From: Sipunculus nudus
Taxonomy: Eukaryota; Annelida; Sipuncula; Golfingiida; Sipunculidae
Assembly (NCBI GenBank): GCA_026874595.1
Contig: CM049316.1
Location: 54,381,676-54,445,675, forward strand
Direction of reading: 5' to 3'
DNA length: 64,000 nucleotides
The notes under the pieces were generated by a model. That model was not told where the DNA came from. It saw nothing but the letters and a program-made list of their open reading frames with translations, and did not search any database. Below, one piece after another: positions 48,901-56,895 of this stretch; positions within the stretch are counted from its first letter, which is position 1; each line of letters opens with the position of its first letter. The translations under genes were made by a program, and so were the position numbers.

Positions 48901-50468
48901 TTGAACATTTATAAAAAAAAAACCTTTCTGATCACAGGCTGGTTTATATATGAATTTGAATTTTCAGATACATTGTTAAAATATATTTTTTTCTTTAACC
49001 TTAACAGTTCATGACCTTAGATTCAGGCCAAGTAACTTTTATTATTTCATTTCAGGATGAAAATAAAGAGATAGCCCTGGGTACATCCAAGCTGAATTAT
49101 TTGGATCCTAGGATCTCTGTTGCTTGGTAGGTTTTCCAATTAAAAATTATTCATGATATACCAATGTTCATCAGGAAAATTGCCTTATCTTGCTAAGAAA
49201 TGTCACAGTTTGTTTCAAGAACAACAAATACATTTTGTTCCAGTACCAAGATGCATGTGAACAAAATGTTAGGACTATGTAGTGTGTTCATATATGAAGT
49301 ATGCAGTGTAAATATTGAACAAGAGTTTTCAGCTCAGCTGACTGTAGTTCATCTGAGCTCTAGCAATCCCCATTGTACGTTGTCTGTCCAGGCATCCGGT
49401 TATCTGTTAACAGGGCACAAATTGTAACTGTTGAACCTAGATACTTCATTTTACAACATGGGAGGTCTTTGGCCATTCTTCTTGGAAACCCAAAATTAGA
49501 TCACAATGACCTATATTCTCTGAGCTACAACCCAAGAAAATGATTTTGAGCAGCCTCAAAGTATGTCTTGCACATATCTTAATGATGGGACCCAGAAATT
49601 TTACCTTAACTTTCAGGGAGGTCTTTGTGAAGTCTTTAAAACCTGATATTAGGTCACCGTAGTCTATGTCCAGCAAACTATGGAAAAATAAACATTATTT
49701 CAGCACTCAGAAAGTCAGATGGGCACTAATTAAAACTGTTGGACTTCTTACTTAGCATCCAGGAAGCTCCTTGTTAAATATTCTTAGAAACCAAGACTTA
49801 GGTCAGTGTGTCCTATATTCTGCAAACTATGGGTAAAAACATGAATTTGAGCAATCTGGAAGTCCTTCACAGTGTGTACAAGTTTGCTTAACAGATATTT
49901 GCATTAGATCTTAAAATTGAATAATACGTCACACTTGTAATACACACTTGAAAGATTTCACTTCAGTTATTTCAGATTTGAGTAAAATTTCAAACATACA
50001 CGAACATATCAATAATTAATGCATGATTTGCCTTTGTTATATTCAGCTGAGCATCATGGCACATGGGTCACTTGTTGATGTGAATATCTTGCTGTGTGAC
50101 CAGTGTGTACAGGTGCAAATGTTTTATAAGGAAGTCAGACACCACACTTTTTTGATGACTGGATGGAAGTATGATGATGTGGACATGCTTACTATTCTGC
50201 CATACAAAAGTTATTATTTCTTTCCATAATTGTCAGTTTACTTGAAGTACTAATTCCTGTCGGTAATATAATGAATCTTTACAGCTAATTCATAAGTGTA
50301 CAAAATATGCACAAGAACTTCCCATATCCAGTTAATGGTGTACCTTTAATGTTTTATTTTTATAGGTGCAAGAAATATGATGTACCCATAGAAAAGATCT
50401 ACAACAAGACACAGCGGGAGAAGTTTGCTTGGGCCATAGATATGGCTGATGAAGATTTTGAGTTTTGA
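12866..50468 (+). CDS. TOP1: DNA topoisomerase I (type IB), complete 19-exon gene
   Basis: Nuclear type IB topoisomerase: it nicks one DNA strand through a 3'-phosphotyrosine, lets the duplex swivel and religates, relieving supercoils during transcription and replication. Coding exons are 12866-12907, 13193-13235, 21789-22618, 23657-23742, 23968-24049, 24963-25054, 34987-35224, 37535-37657, 38832-39019, 39419-39482, 39889-39969, 40623-40766, 40915-41069, 41899-41998, 42275-42389, 42653-42875, 48356-48434, 49056-49126 and 50366-50468. Together they make 2859 nt, or 952 residues plus stop. Every junction keeps frame with GT/AG borders. Domains are a charged N-terminus (1 to about 391), core (about 392-820), coiled linker (about 821-895) and C-terminal domain (896-952). 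Catalytic Arg675, Lys719, Arg777, His819 and Tyr910 equal human R488, K532, R590, H632 and Y723 plus 187, so there is no net indel between them. The protein is longer than the human one (765) only at the N-terminus. No start other than 12866 fits as well. Confidence 0.97.
13193..13235 (+). CDS. TOP1: TOP1 exon 2 (residues 15-29)
   Basis: A 43-nt exon between a pyrimidine-rich acceptor (TTTTCCTTTCAG) and a GTATGT donor. It reads [14 protein letters not shown] plus one base, and that base completes the Gly codon at the start of exon 3. The small exon is accepted because its phase joins exon 1 and exon 3 exactly. It is not conserved enough for independent proof. Confidence 0.72.
15309..17252 (+). 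mobile_element. family A element A4 with nuclear-receptor-like monomers
   Basis: A degenerate head (TTAACTCTGCTGA ... TTTGTCCGTC) matches the family-A 5' end. The 3' end is AGACCCATGGGTCCCTAG. In between are about eight monomers of 140-150 bp, alternating TTGGTTTCAAACTTGACTTA, TTTTGGGGTCAC and AGGTCAAAGGTCAAGGTCAC. Non-coding. Confidence 0.75.
18057..19400 (+). mobile_element. family C element C1
   Basis: Starts ATGCCCTTGCCAC-AAA-GTGGCCGGGGCAT (a 5' hairpin) in a T-run. It carries about seven tandem monomers of roughly 180 bp (TGCAGATATTGGCCTGATTTTT, GTTGACCTACTTTTGAC, GCTCCTGAACATAGAAAATTTCATG). The 3' end is CATTTGTCATTCCGACACATCTAG, then TTTT. No coding capacity. Confidence 0.85.
21789..22618 (+). 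CDS. TOP1: TOP1 exon 3: Ser/His/Lys-rich N-terminal domain
   Basis: An 830-nt exon encoding residues 29-305, from TTCCACAG to a GTGAGT donor. The first two thirds are low-complexity repeats of Ser runs with KHK, DKH and KHKDG motifs, as in other TOP1 N-terminal domains, which carry nuclear-localisation and nucleolar-targeting signals. Residues 241-274 carry SP sites at 241, 248, 255, 262 and 273, four of them KSP. SUMO-consensus motifs (hydrophobic-Lys-x-Glu) centre on Lys268, Lys278, Lys282 and Lys292. The domain is expected to be disordered. Its coding bias makes long spurious open frames on both strands. Confidence 0.9.
23657..23742 (+). CDS. TOP1: TOP1 exon 4 (residues 306-334)
   Basis: An 86-nt exon after ATTACAG, ending AG|GTAAGA. 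It encodes a basic stretch followed by an acidic one ([13 protein letters not shown]), typical of the TOP1 N-terminal domain. The exon leaves two bases that complete an Arg codon with exon 5. Confidence 0.88.
23968..24049 (+). CDS. TOP1: TOP1 exon 5 (residues 334-361)
   Basis: An 82-nt exon from TTTGTCAG to a GTAAGT donor, encoding a Lys-rich segment ([20 protein letters not shown]). This matches in character the KKIKTEDTKKEKK-like nuclear-targeting segment of other TOP1 proteins. It returns the frame to phase 0. Confidence 0.88.
24963..25054 (+). CDS. TOP1: TOP1 exon 6 (residues 362-392)
   Basis: A 92-nt Lys/Glu-rich exon ending in KKWKW, with the last Trp codon split TG|G. This is the conserved KWKWW boundary between the N-terminal and core domains. 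The acceptor is a tandem NAGNAG (CCAGCAG), so a form one Gln shorter, starting at 24966, is possible. A GTGAGA donor opens the 9.9-kb intron 6. Confidence 0.92.
25377..25911 (+). mobile_element. family A element A1, interrupted by C2
   Basis: TAGCTCAGCTG...CAACTGAGCC hairpin at the 5' end, then a GTCTGTCTGTCTG microsatellite and family-A monomer sequence (CTGGTGGTGCCACCTGTATT). It is broken at 25912 by element C2; the T-rich continuation ACAAATTTTTTCATTTATTT resumes at 27272. Its own 3' end is missing where A2 starts at 27371. Confidence 0.75.
25912..27271 (+). mobile_element. family C element C2, complete, inside A1
   Basis: 5' hairpin ATGCCCCCGCCAC-AAA-GTGGCCCGGGCAT, then TGTCCGTCCTTCCGTC and about seven tandem monomers of ~180 bp. 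A perfect 11-nt inverted copy of the 5' arm, GGCGGGGGCAT, lies at 27238-27248. A GTGTC/ACAC hairpin and a terminal CTAG at 27268-27271 follow. Flanks rejoin as CTATTTTT/TTTTACAAATT with no clear duplication beyond T. Confidence 0.88.
27440..32790 (+). repeat. ~336-bp tandem monomers in an XYZ higher-order repeat
   Basis: Monomer types are told apart by AAAAATGTGAACATCTGTTA (X), GAGGATGCTGTCATCTGTTA (Y) and AAGGATGTAGTTATCTGTCA (Z). The order from 27775 is XYZ XYZ Z XYZ XYZ, then diverged monomers. Y-to-Y spacings are 1009, 1345 and 1009 bp, i.e. three monomers, with one Z duplicated in the middle. The XYZ blocks are nearly identical, which implies recent homogenisation or an assembly issue. 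Confidence 0.92.
32795..33965 (+). mobile_element. family B element B1, inserted in A2
   Basis: 5' hairpin GTATCCGCCAAAAC-GAA-GTTTTGCGGATAC. Internal near-repeats include CATATCTCGGGAACCGTTTGACCGATC-like blocks (33027 and 33303) and GGTGGCGCCACCT. The decayed 3' end reads TTGGCAGATACATGTAGTC and finishes CTAG at 33962-33965. The family-A sequence (TTTTTCTCTATTTTTGAGA) continues directly after it. Confidence 0.82.
34148..34798 (+). mobile_element. truncated family A element A5
   Basis: Internal family-A sequence (GTAATCACCCTGTCTGTCTG, three AGGTCAAGGTCAC-type monomers) ends with CAGCTGAGCGCTGTGACCC and AAAGGTCCCATG, a decayed A terminus. It directly follows the end of A2 and lacks a 5' hairpin. 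Confidence 0.6.
34987..35224 (+). CDS. TOP1: TOP1 exon 7: start of the core domain
   Basis: A 238-nt exon encoding residues 392-471, with the hallmark sequences [31 protein letters not shown] and NNFFKDWRK of core subdomains I/II. It is bounded by CTCCAG and GTGAGT. A truncated family-A repeat ends about 190 bp upstream, in intron 6. Confidence 0.98.
35320..35412 (+). repeat. single family-A monomer fragment
   Basis: GGTTTCAAACTTGACATAAC and GGGGTCAAAGGTCAAGGTCA match A4 monomers. About 90 bp, isolated in intron 7 close to exon 7. Confidence 0.65.
36267..37162 (+). mobile_element. family B element B2, complete
   Basis: 5' hairpin GTATCCGCCAAAAC-AGA-GTTTTGCGGATAC (36267-36296). The 3' part has GGCGGATAC (37122-37130, a perfect inverted copy of the first nine bases), then the hairpin GTAGTCG-CTTGT-CGACTAC (37133-37151) and CTAG at 37159-37162. 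The interior carries ATATCTCGGGAACCGTTTGA-type repeats. It lies in TOP1 intron 7 and is non-coding. Confidence 0.88.
37535..37657 (+). CDS. TOP1: TOP1 exon 8 (residues 472-512)
   Basis: A 123-nt exon from TTCTCAG to GTGGGA. It encodes [18 protein letters not shown] and a following charged helix, matching the MTNEEKNIITNLSKCDF segment of human TOP1. The first residue is an added Val relative to human Glu. Phase 0 at both ends. Confidence 0.96.
38832..39019 (+). CDS. TOP1: TOP1 exon 9 (residues 513-575)
   Basis: A 188-nt exon with the near-invariant [23 protein letters not shown]-contacting lip of the core domain and the PEDVIINCS segment. Borders are TTTTCCAG and GTACGT. It ends two bases into an Arg codon. 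Confidence 0.98.
39225..39388 (+). repeat. 3' end of a family A element (A7) beside exon 10
   Basis: GGTCAAGATCACATTAAG, then AGTCAGCTTAGTGTCATGAC and CCATGGGTTTCTTG: a recognisable A-type 3' terminus. It stops 30 bp before TOP1 exon 10. Confidence 0.65.
39419..39482 (+). CDS. TOP1: TOP1 exon 10 (residues 575-596)
   Basis: A short 64-nt exon encoding [20 protein letters not shown] and a Thr. It matches the [13 protein letters not shown] motif of TOP1. The 3' end of a family-A repeat lies only 30 bp before the exon, so the repeat edge abuts the splice acceptor (ATTTGTAG). Confidence 0.97.
39889..39969 (+). CDS. TOP1: TOP1 exon 11 (residues 597-623)
   Basis: An 81-nt phase-0 exon (TTTTTTAG to GTTAGT) encoding [20 protein letters not shown] and a short tail, the conserved WxENIQGSxKYxML motif of the TOP1 core. 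Confidence 0.97.
40623..40766 (+). CDS. TOP1: TOP1 exon 12 (residues 624-671)
   Basis: A 144-nt phase-0 exon with GEKDWQKYE and the highly conserved [18 protein letters not shown], core subdomain III where the catalytic pocket begins. Confidence 0.98.
40915..41069 (+). CDS. TOP1: TOP1 exon 13: catalytic Arg675 and Lys719
   Basis: A 155-nt exon encoding [19 protein letters not shown] and ending [10 protein letters not shown]. Arg675 and Lys719 match human catalytic R488 and K532, which stabilise the transition state and protonate the 5'-hydroxyl leaving group. Near-invariant in TOP1. Confidence 0.99.
41422..41740 (+). repeat. tRNA-derived SINE-like element in intron 13
   Basis: The head GGCTACTGTTGCTCAGGGGT, with AGAGCG (A box-like) and GAGATTCTAATTTC about 40 bp later (degenerate B box), suggests a tRNA-derived RNA polymerase III promoter. 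The body contains CGGTGGTATTACCCAGCAAT and CACTGGGCCTGGTTAACGCC. It shares body motifs with the copy at 10352-10520. It is not a functional tRNA, because the acceptor stem does not close. Confidence 0.5.
41899..41998 (+). CDS. TOP1: TOP1 exon 14 (residues 723-756)
   Basis: A 100-nt exon encoding [20 protein letters not shown] and DDLFDRLN, identical in layout to the human protein. It is preceded by an 829-bp intron that holds a SINE-like repeat. Confidence 0.98.
42275..42389 (+). CDS. TOP1: TOP1 exon 15: catalytic Arg777
   Basis: A 115-nt exon encoding [20 protein letters not shown], then RTYNAS. Arg777 matches human R590. The donor is the weak GTTGGT at 42390. The alternative GT four bases later would break the frame with exon 16, so 42389 is the end. 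Confidence 0.97.
42653..42875 (+). CDS. TOP1: TOP1 exon 16: catalytic His819 and linker coiled coil
   Basis: A 223-nt exon with [20 protein letters not shown], where His819 matches human H632. It continues into a Lys/Glu-rich heptad region (about residues 828-869), the start of the linker that slows strand rotation. The exon ends AA|GTAAGA; the phase needs exon 17 to begin with T, which it does. Confidence 0.98.
42925..43177. mobile_element. MITE copy 2, right end lost
   Basis: GGCCAATAAAAAAGGTATGG, then TTCTCAGGCACTACCCG, match the left TIR and interior of the 8272-8608 copy through TTATCATGCTTTTCCCTGAT. The right TIR is missing: sequence switches at CACTGATTT to a family-A/D 5' end. Confidence 0.72.
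43178..43930 (+). mobile_element. family D fragment D2
   Basis: ACTCAGCTGACTTTATCTGAGCTAAAGTCG is a shortened A/D-type 5' hairpin. The following text (CAGTTTGATGTCCCCAAAAG, TTCCTTTGAGAAATTAAG, AATCAGGAAATATGTTTACTCACCTA-like blocks) matches element D at 44969-47999. No D 3' end. Confidence 0.65.
43935..48230 (+). mobile_element. family C element C3, 5'-truncated, split by D
   Basis: Six tandem C monomers occupy 43935-44968. The last monomer and the 3' terminus (GGCGGGGGCATTCGTGTCAT, TCCGACACATCTAG) are at 48003-48230. Comparison with C2 around 27040-27060 gives the uninterrupted sequence, so element D is a later insertion. Confidence 0.85.
44969..47999 (+). mobile_element. element D (A-type ends), nested in C3
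   Basis: Begins with hairpin TAGCTCAGCTGACT-ATA-AGTCATCTGAGCTA, then a long (GTCTGTCCGTC)n region (45015-45075). It ends CAGCTGAGTGCCGTGACCC, then ATGGGTCCTTTG. About 3.03 kb. Its interior has at least two internal repeats (GATGTCCCCAAAATCTCCTACCAT-type blocks at 45140 and 45820). No transposase or Rep/helicase frame. Confidence 0.82.
48356..48434 (+). CDS. TOP1: TOP1 exon 17: end of the linker
   Basis: A 79-nt exon encoding [20 protein letters not shown] and VQATDK, matching the KLEVQATD motif before the C-terminal domain. It is separated from exon 16 by a 5.5-kb intron almost filled with nested repeats. Confidence 0.97.
49056..49126 (+). CDS. TOP1: TOP1 exon 18: active-site tyrosine
   Basis: A 71-nt exon with the SKLNYLDPR signature. 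Tyr910 is the nucleophile that forms the covalent 3'-phosphotyrosyl intermediate, equal to human Y723 and 42 residues from the C-terminus in both proteins. The last Trp codon is split TG|G. Confidence 0.99.
49330..50074 (+). mobile_element. short, complete family A element A3
   Basis: Starts CAGCTCAGCTGACT-GTA-GTTCATCTGAGCTCT and ends CAGCTGAGCATCATGGCAC, then ATGGGTCACTTG. It spans 745 bp of TOP1 intron 18 with two or three ~155-bp internal units (TTAGATCACAATGACCTATA; TTAGGTCAGTGTGTCCTATA). This is the smallest element in the window with both ends. Confidence 0.82.
50366..50468 (+). CDS. TOP1: TOP1 exon 19: C-terminus and stop
   Basis: A 103-nt exon encoding [20 protein letters not shown], then [13 protein letters not shown] and TGA. 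It differs from the human tail by few substitutions (KKW to KKY; DYEF to DFEF). Confidence 0.99.
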
Positions 50469-53400
50469 TGAGACCAGGATTAGGCGCTATGTGTACAGTA
50501 AATATGAGTAGATATCCACATGATGAAAAATATGAAAATGTGATATCAGTAAGGGGCGTGATTTTGATTCCATCTGTAAACATATTACAGAATGGTGACA
50601 GTCTTACACATTGGCAAGGTGTCGGGGTAACTAACAACTGGTTGTCACAGTAAATTCGACACTGATTGGTTGGTATGACAGGTAGTTGTTCTGGTAACCA
50701 CACACTGGTTGGTGTAACTGTTGATACCAACATCCAGCCTGGCTTTTCCTGGTTAATCAAGGTATATGTCACTACAGGTTATAATTTATACCTTATAAAG
50801 ATGTATTACCTGGAATCTTCAGACACCATCATCATCAATTATTTAAATCATGCCCTGTAACTTCATTTGCTTAAAATTGAATATATTCTACCACTTACAA
50901 TTTAAAAAAAGTGTTAGGCCAGAAATTATGACGTATTGAGTGTATGGCACATGCCAGCTGTTGGCTTTTTCATGGTTTATCACATTACCTCTTAACAGCA
51001 CAGGTGTGACATTGTATAACACAAATGTTTTATTGATTTTTAAGTGAATATAGTTTTGAAATACTGGGCTGATGGGCAGTCTGTGGGAGAGTTATATGGC
51101 TGAATTATATTATTTTGAAAAAGTGTTTGAGTATTGAGTCTGCAAGTTTCTTACAAAACAGAAAACTGGAGAGGAAGCATTTCATGATCGAATAATTTAT
51201 TTGTGAGAGTAGTCTGATTGTATTGATTGTGTACTAAAGTTCATCTCGCTAGTGATCCAAAGGAAAAAAGTGGGATTTGAAAAGCCAAAAAGTATCACAA
51301 CAGGTGAAGCACAATACCTGCCATAATGAACGCCAGTATTCCTAAAGGGACAAAAAAAGGCAAATTCTAAAAGCAAACCTGCTTATTATTTGTTTTATCA
51401 TTGGTACATTATCACATGACACTGTCATTCTGTGGAATATTTAAAGTACTTGTATAAAATGTGGTGCACTCTATTTTCAGTAGTATGTTAAGAGCTTAAG
51501 CAAACTGATGTACCAGTGTATCATTATTCTGATGAATTTAATTATGTATTATACTGCATTGGCCGTTTTATTTTGTCAATATAAAATAGGGAATAATAAA
51601 ATATTATGGGTATAAGTACATTTTCACATATCACATTGAATGACTATATCAACTTTTTTTAGACACTTCTTGTATCTTTATATAATCTTTATCAACAGTA
51701 ACTTAGGTTTTGTAGATGCTATATGGATTATGTGATGGAACCCAGTATTCACTCTATCAAAATCCAAGCCACAAATATAGCCAAATGTGTAGTTTCTTTC
51801 CTGTAAGATTTTCAGAGTAGATTTACCCCCACACAAATTGATGTGCATCAAATTGTTTAGGACCAATGCTTAATATAAATTTTATTTCCTAATCAAAATT
51901 GACATGCACCAAGGGACAGTATTATTGTGAAACTTCTGAATGTTGACAGCTGAATCGCTGAGGGGCATGCTTCATTCTGATGGATTTAAATATGTTTGAT
52001 ATCTGCCAGACAGGTGTGTGCATGTTATGGGCATTATCCATATTATGTTATCTGATGTACAACTTTTGCCCATTGTGATTTTGCTTTCCTGTTTTACCAC
52101 AAATGTGTGAAGGAAGAATAAGATGTTATCCTGAATTTGGTCTTGTGTTGCTGTGACATAATTCCAGTATGTCACTTATCAGCTTGTTTCTATTGGTGAC
52201 ATGGAATACAGAAATCACTAGCTGCAGTTTGTATATATATTGTATGAATGAAAAGGCCAATACAGATAATAAGGAATTTACCATCCAAAAAGGGAAACCC
52301 TGAAAAAATAAAATCTGTAGATAGTATAAATTGGTGTTGGCATTAATATTTGCAAACTGTATTGGGATGAACATATTTACATGAAGGAAATGCAAAAAAT
52401 GTAAAATGAAAAAAAGCATATGACAAACCAATAAATGTTGTAAGATGTTGTTAGATGATGCATGTGGATTATTAGCAAGTATTTGTTGTGAACAATGCAC
52501 TGTAGTATTCATTTCAGTTTAGAATGCCCCCATTCTGAGCTGTCTCCATCACTACATAGGTCGTAGACATGGTTTTAGTTGTAGTTGATCTTTAGGTGAG
52601 GATTATATAGCTGCTCTTTCCCAGCAGCAGCAGTGACACTGAGGATGCAGCTCACCTCCATCACATCCTGAGTGACATTAATTTATTCAGGATTATCAGC
52701 AGGACCTTGTATATCTGTTTCTCATTCATCTGAAATCAAAACGCTCCAAGTATTCCCTGCTTAAACGTAAACTTAACATCTGTCTCTTTGTGACACAGGC
52801 TTATGCCATGGCACCATGAAATTTCAGGGACAAAAAATATACTGACAGTCAGAAGATACACTGATCATCTGTTATATTAACTTATGAAAAACTCCATACA
52901 CAATGATTTGTTGTGTTGTGAAAGCATCAGAGCTTTGTTTCCTGTTTTTGTGCAGTGTTCACTTTTATGTTACCAGTGAGTACCTCTGATCATTGTCCGC
53001 TTGTCTTGATGTGAGAGCTGATCCTGTCACTGCCCCTGACACTGTACCTCATAATGGCTACCTCCTCCAAGCCATCTGTTCATCACAAGTTAAACCAGTA
53101 AAGACCTGGGAGGCTCAGGATGCCAGCTCAGGACTTGTATGTTAAAGTTGTATGTATGAGCAGGAGAGCTATAGTTTTAGTTACAGTGGACCTCGACTGG
53201 GTGTGTGCTCTGTCAGGGCTCCTTCTATCACACATTTATTTACCTTTGAAATGAGTTGATGTCTTCTATTAATACTCGAGTCAAATTTTATTTCATTGAA
53301 TTTCAGGAATGTTCAGAGTTGTGGCTTGTCCCCAGATTATGATTGATTTCACAGATGTTGAAATGTTATTATTATAACCGGCTGTTAAATACACTCTTGG

Positions 53401-54260
53401 TTTACATTATTATAACTTAAATCCTTGAGAATATTGTCTCAGCAATGAGTCAGCTTAGCTGCCAATATTGAAAACTTCAGTTTGGTTGACATGTCGGTTG
53501 TCTGTGAGAATATTGAATTGTGAATAATGAAAACAAAACGGTTAAACAGTCACTTCTAAAAATATCAGGGTTTCATTTGCAGTATTGCAATTACTGGTCG
53601 CTACATAGTTTTCCCGTTGATGAAATAAACAATTATTTGCACCTGGCATAAAAATAGGTAATTATGATAGTCATATTATGTATCATTGAGACCATGCAGT
53701 AGTTGTGCTTGAATTAGGGGGCTTATTATTTATTGTTAAACTATGCTTTTATCATTTAAATATCAAATGAATTTTGTGTTACAGCCTCCAAGTTTTCTCA
53801 GTCTCATTGTTTTGTTTTATCATCTGGGAACTTCTTTTAGGATAGCATGTATATTTTTTAGGATCTGATGTGTGGTACAAGCATCATTTGTGTGTCCTAT
53901 GTTGCATTGACTAGCATTTCTTCATCTGTGTCATGTAATTTCATTGGTCACATTGTTATAAAACATCCCATTGTCAAATATGCACCAGAAAACCATATTT
54001 ATAGTAACACCACTCCAGAGACATTGTACATGTTCATTAAACTAACTTCACTTCGAATGTGTTTCACATTGGCGTCTTCATTGTTTTAGTGATTTGACTT
54101 GTCGCCAGATGGCGTTGCATACTTTGATCATCATGTGTACAGTGTACCATCATGTTCCCATTCCTCCAGATGATTTGTGGACCAGTAACCATGGGTGACA
54201 ATGATGCTCTTGTTTACGATACAGCAAATAAAATAACCGTCATCAAAATGTGATTGCTTT
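50469..54260 (+). other. probable long TOP1 3' UTR and downstream flank
   Basis: About 3.8 kb of AT-rich sequence after the TOP1 stop with no coding exon and none of the repeat families that crowd the introns. AATAAA polyadenylation signals lie at 51595-51600 and 54227-54232; the second is followed by a GT-rich stretch (54250-54295), as expected downstream of a cleavage site. The UTR could end near 51.6 kb or 54.25 kb. This is inferred from signals and repeat depletion only. Confidence 0.4.
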
Positions 54261-55369
54261 ATCTTTTCACTGCCTGTCAGTGTGCGTGTAAGTGGCACGA
54301 TTGTTAATTTGCCAGGGTGCTATTTTAGTTGGATTGCACCTCGTGTGTCTCAATAAGCAGATCTGAAATCATCCACCTGGTTGCAACAACATGCCTTCTG
54401 TAAAATCTAAAGGGAGAGGGGGTGGGGTCAGAGGGGGGGGGGGGGGGGTTAAAAGAAAAACTGACGCTGAAGTCGTCATGTTGGCCATGTTTCCCGTCAA
54501 CTTGAATAATTTGGTGGCAAAAAAAATTAATAGGCCCACAAGTCTTAACGTGATCGTGATTTGAGGTGTAGGCCAACAACACACTTCATGCACAACAAAC
54601 GCGTGCAGACAGAAGGTCCAGAGTTCAATTCTTGTGAATGCCAAGGGACAAAATGTTAACAGATAACAAAGATTAAATCTGATCCCTAAAACTGCAATAA
54701 CTTAAAGGAGTAAATACTTTGCCCTATGATAACATTTCTCAATTCTGAAATACAAAAGGCTGTGTTATGACACGCATCAATTATCATTTGTTGACCTGTT
54801 CGCTAGGGGCTGTTTTGTAAAGTTAAATCCAAAAAAGTATCTGTAACAGAGTATGGATAATGTCATATGCAGAGAAATTCTTATCAAGTGATATTTAGTC
54901 CAATTTAATATAGTAGGTGTGTGGATCACGGGCACACAATGTAAAGGAGGGGGGGGGGGGGTGTGCAGCTATACTGGCATTTATAATATATATTACCTAG
55001 TATCAAATATTATGTTAAATAGTGTATGTTAAAGTATTCTTAGGCAATATGTGTCGCATTATTTGCAAGTCACCTGAAATTTGTTTGGGTCTGAAGCATA
55101 ACCCCCCCCCCCCCCCCCGGATCTGTGCCTGCTGACATTACTACACTTGGAACGTGAATACTTACCGGGGATTTCAGGTGTAACAAACACCATCAAGTAA
55201 GTCAGTTTTGCTTTGTATGCATGAACCATTTAGTTCTAGTATGACGTGAAGGAAACCGATAATTATATCCCTTCACAACAACATTTTAGGAGTGGAAATA
55301 GTTGTATGACATTCCACCCAGCCCTCCATTACTGTAGTGGGCTAACCCACTGTCCCTACCATATCACAA

Positions 55370-55400
<31 letters not shown>

Positions 55401-56700
55401 TCACCAAAAGAGAAAAGCTTGTATTTAAAGGCATCAAGGGCAGGTCAATTAGATTAGTTATTTATCAGGCAGGGGAGGATCAGGGAGTTAGGAAAGGGGA
55501 GGAGGGTCCAACCCCACCCCCCCCCCCCTTCCAAAAAAAAAAAGACTAATAAGAAAACTTAAATGGATCCTCTGACCAGAAAGGGAGGGGTCCAGGCCAG
55601 AAAAAAACGGTTTTAATCTCTTAAAAAAGGTTGTTGCGTCACAAATGGAGGGGGTCAGGACACCCACTCTGGACCCCCCCCCCCCCCCCAAAGGATCCGC
55701 CACTGTAGGGATTATCTCAAGGGCTGTCAGCATAACATGTTTCGGCTCAATCATATCGTGTAAATTCAAAATGTCAGACCCTCGGCTATTTTGGTGATAT
55801 AAACCATTATTAAAGTTACCGTGTTATTTTATAATTTGTCAACAGTTGGTAGAAATCCTACACAGAAGAGCCTCCGTTCATACCCTAAGTCAGGGGAAAG
55901 TCGGGGACTTTTGTCTCATGAGTATATATAAGAGAAAATGTTCAAAGTGTTCAGTTATATTTTGTGTCAGCCTATTTACTTGATTTTATCTGATGGCTTT
56001 TTAGTGTGGAGACGGTAGTCAGTCCATGTACCTGAGTACACGTGTGCATCGTGTCATTTCCATACAGTACAAACTAGTGTCATAAATTCACAGTTAAATG
56101 GTCACTACCACAATTGTTATTTGCAACTACATTGAAGATGTGTTCAACAATTTAATAGTTCTATAAAAATGGTATCCTGGAATTTCCAACTCATCAGGAA
56201 AATGTGAGGGAAAAAACACGGAATTTCTGTTTCATTGCTGGGAACTGTATTCATATATATATAATTAATATCTTGTAATGTGAATGTTCAAACTAATACT
56301 AGTCTAGTGTTGAAAGATAGGCCCATAAGCTGTCAAGGCTGTTCGATCAAGTAATATAATCTATTGTTTTTCAATAGTTTTATTGTCTGTAATGACAATT
56401 GAGTGTTGGAGACTTGAAGTTGATGATTATTTCCGTAAAGTCTTAATTGAGGAAAAAATGACTAAAATCTGATGATCTGAGGATTTTTTCTTGCCAAGAA
56501 ACAATATATAAATTCACACGAATATGATCCTTATCAATGTGGGCACACGGTTCAAATTGCTGTGAAATCGGTATGTCAGCTGATATCACCGATCGAGTGC
56601 CGTTTTTCACAAATGCTGGGTAAGTGACGCATGCTCATGAAAAAAATGGCCCGATCCCAAGTTTCCATCAATCACTTGCTGGAGCACTTGTTCACCCTGC
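54261..56700. other. intergenic with homopolymer tracts
   Basis: Contains G/C homopolymers at 54432-54449, 54948-54961, 55101-55118, a 29-base C run at 55371-55399, and the GGATCC-type element at 55468-55705. No coding exon is supported. Confidence 0.5.
55468..55705. mobile_element. poly-C/G element with GGATCC-type ends
   Basis: The left end GGCAGGGGAGGATCAGGG and right end GGATCCGCCACTG (55693-55705) are imperfect inverted repeats. Two poly-C tracts and TTGTTGCGTCACAAATGGAG lie between. It is related to the copies near 7.6 and 9.3 kb and has no coding capacity. Confidence 0.55.
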
Positions 56701-56728
56701 GTTGCCTCGCTACCAACTTATTTACATC

Positions 56729-56737
56729 ATGGCGGCC
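56729..56737 (+). promoter_or_regulatory. YY1-like motif in the promoter of the 56.9-kb gene
   Basis: ATGGCGGCC preceded by ATC matches the YY1-type AANATGGCGGC core often found near the transcription start of TATA-less housekeeping genes. It lies about 160 bp before the start codon at 56896, in a GC-richer island (about 56580-57020) within AT-rich surroundings. Confidence 0.35.
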
Positions 56738-56895
56738 AGAGTCAATAGTTCATGCGCGCTGGGGTTGATTTTCGATTCTTGAGTGCATAAGTTGCTCGCC
56801 CGGACACGCTACGAAGAGCTGGGTGTTCAAAGAGAGGAAGTTCAAGCAGTTTGAAACACTGCCGGGACAGAACTGAGTGACTGCTGACTGAAAAA

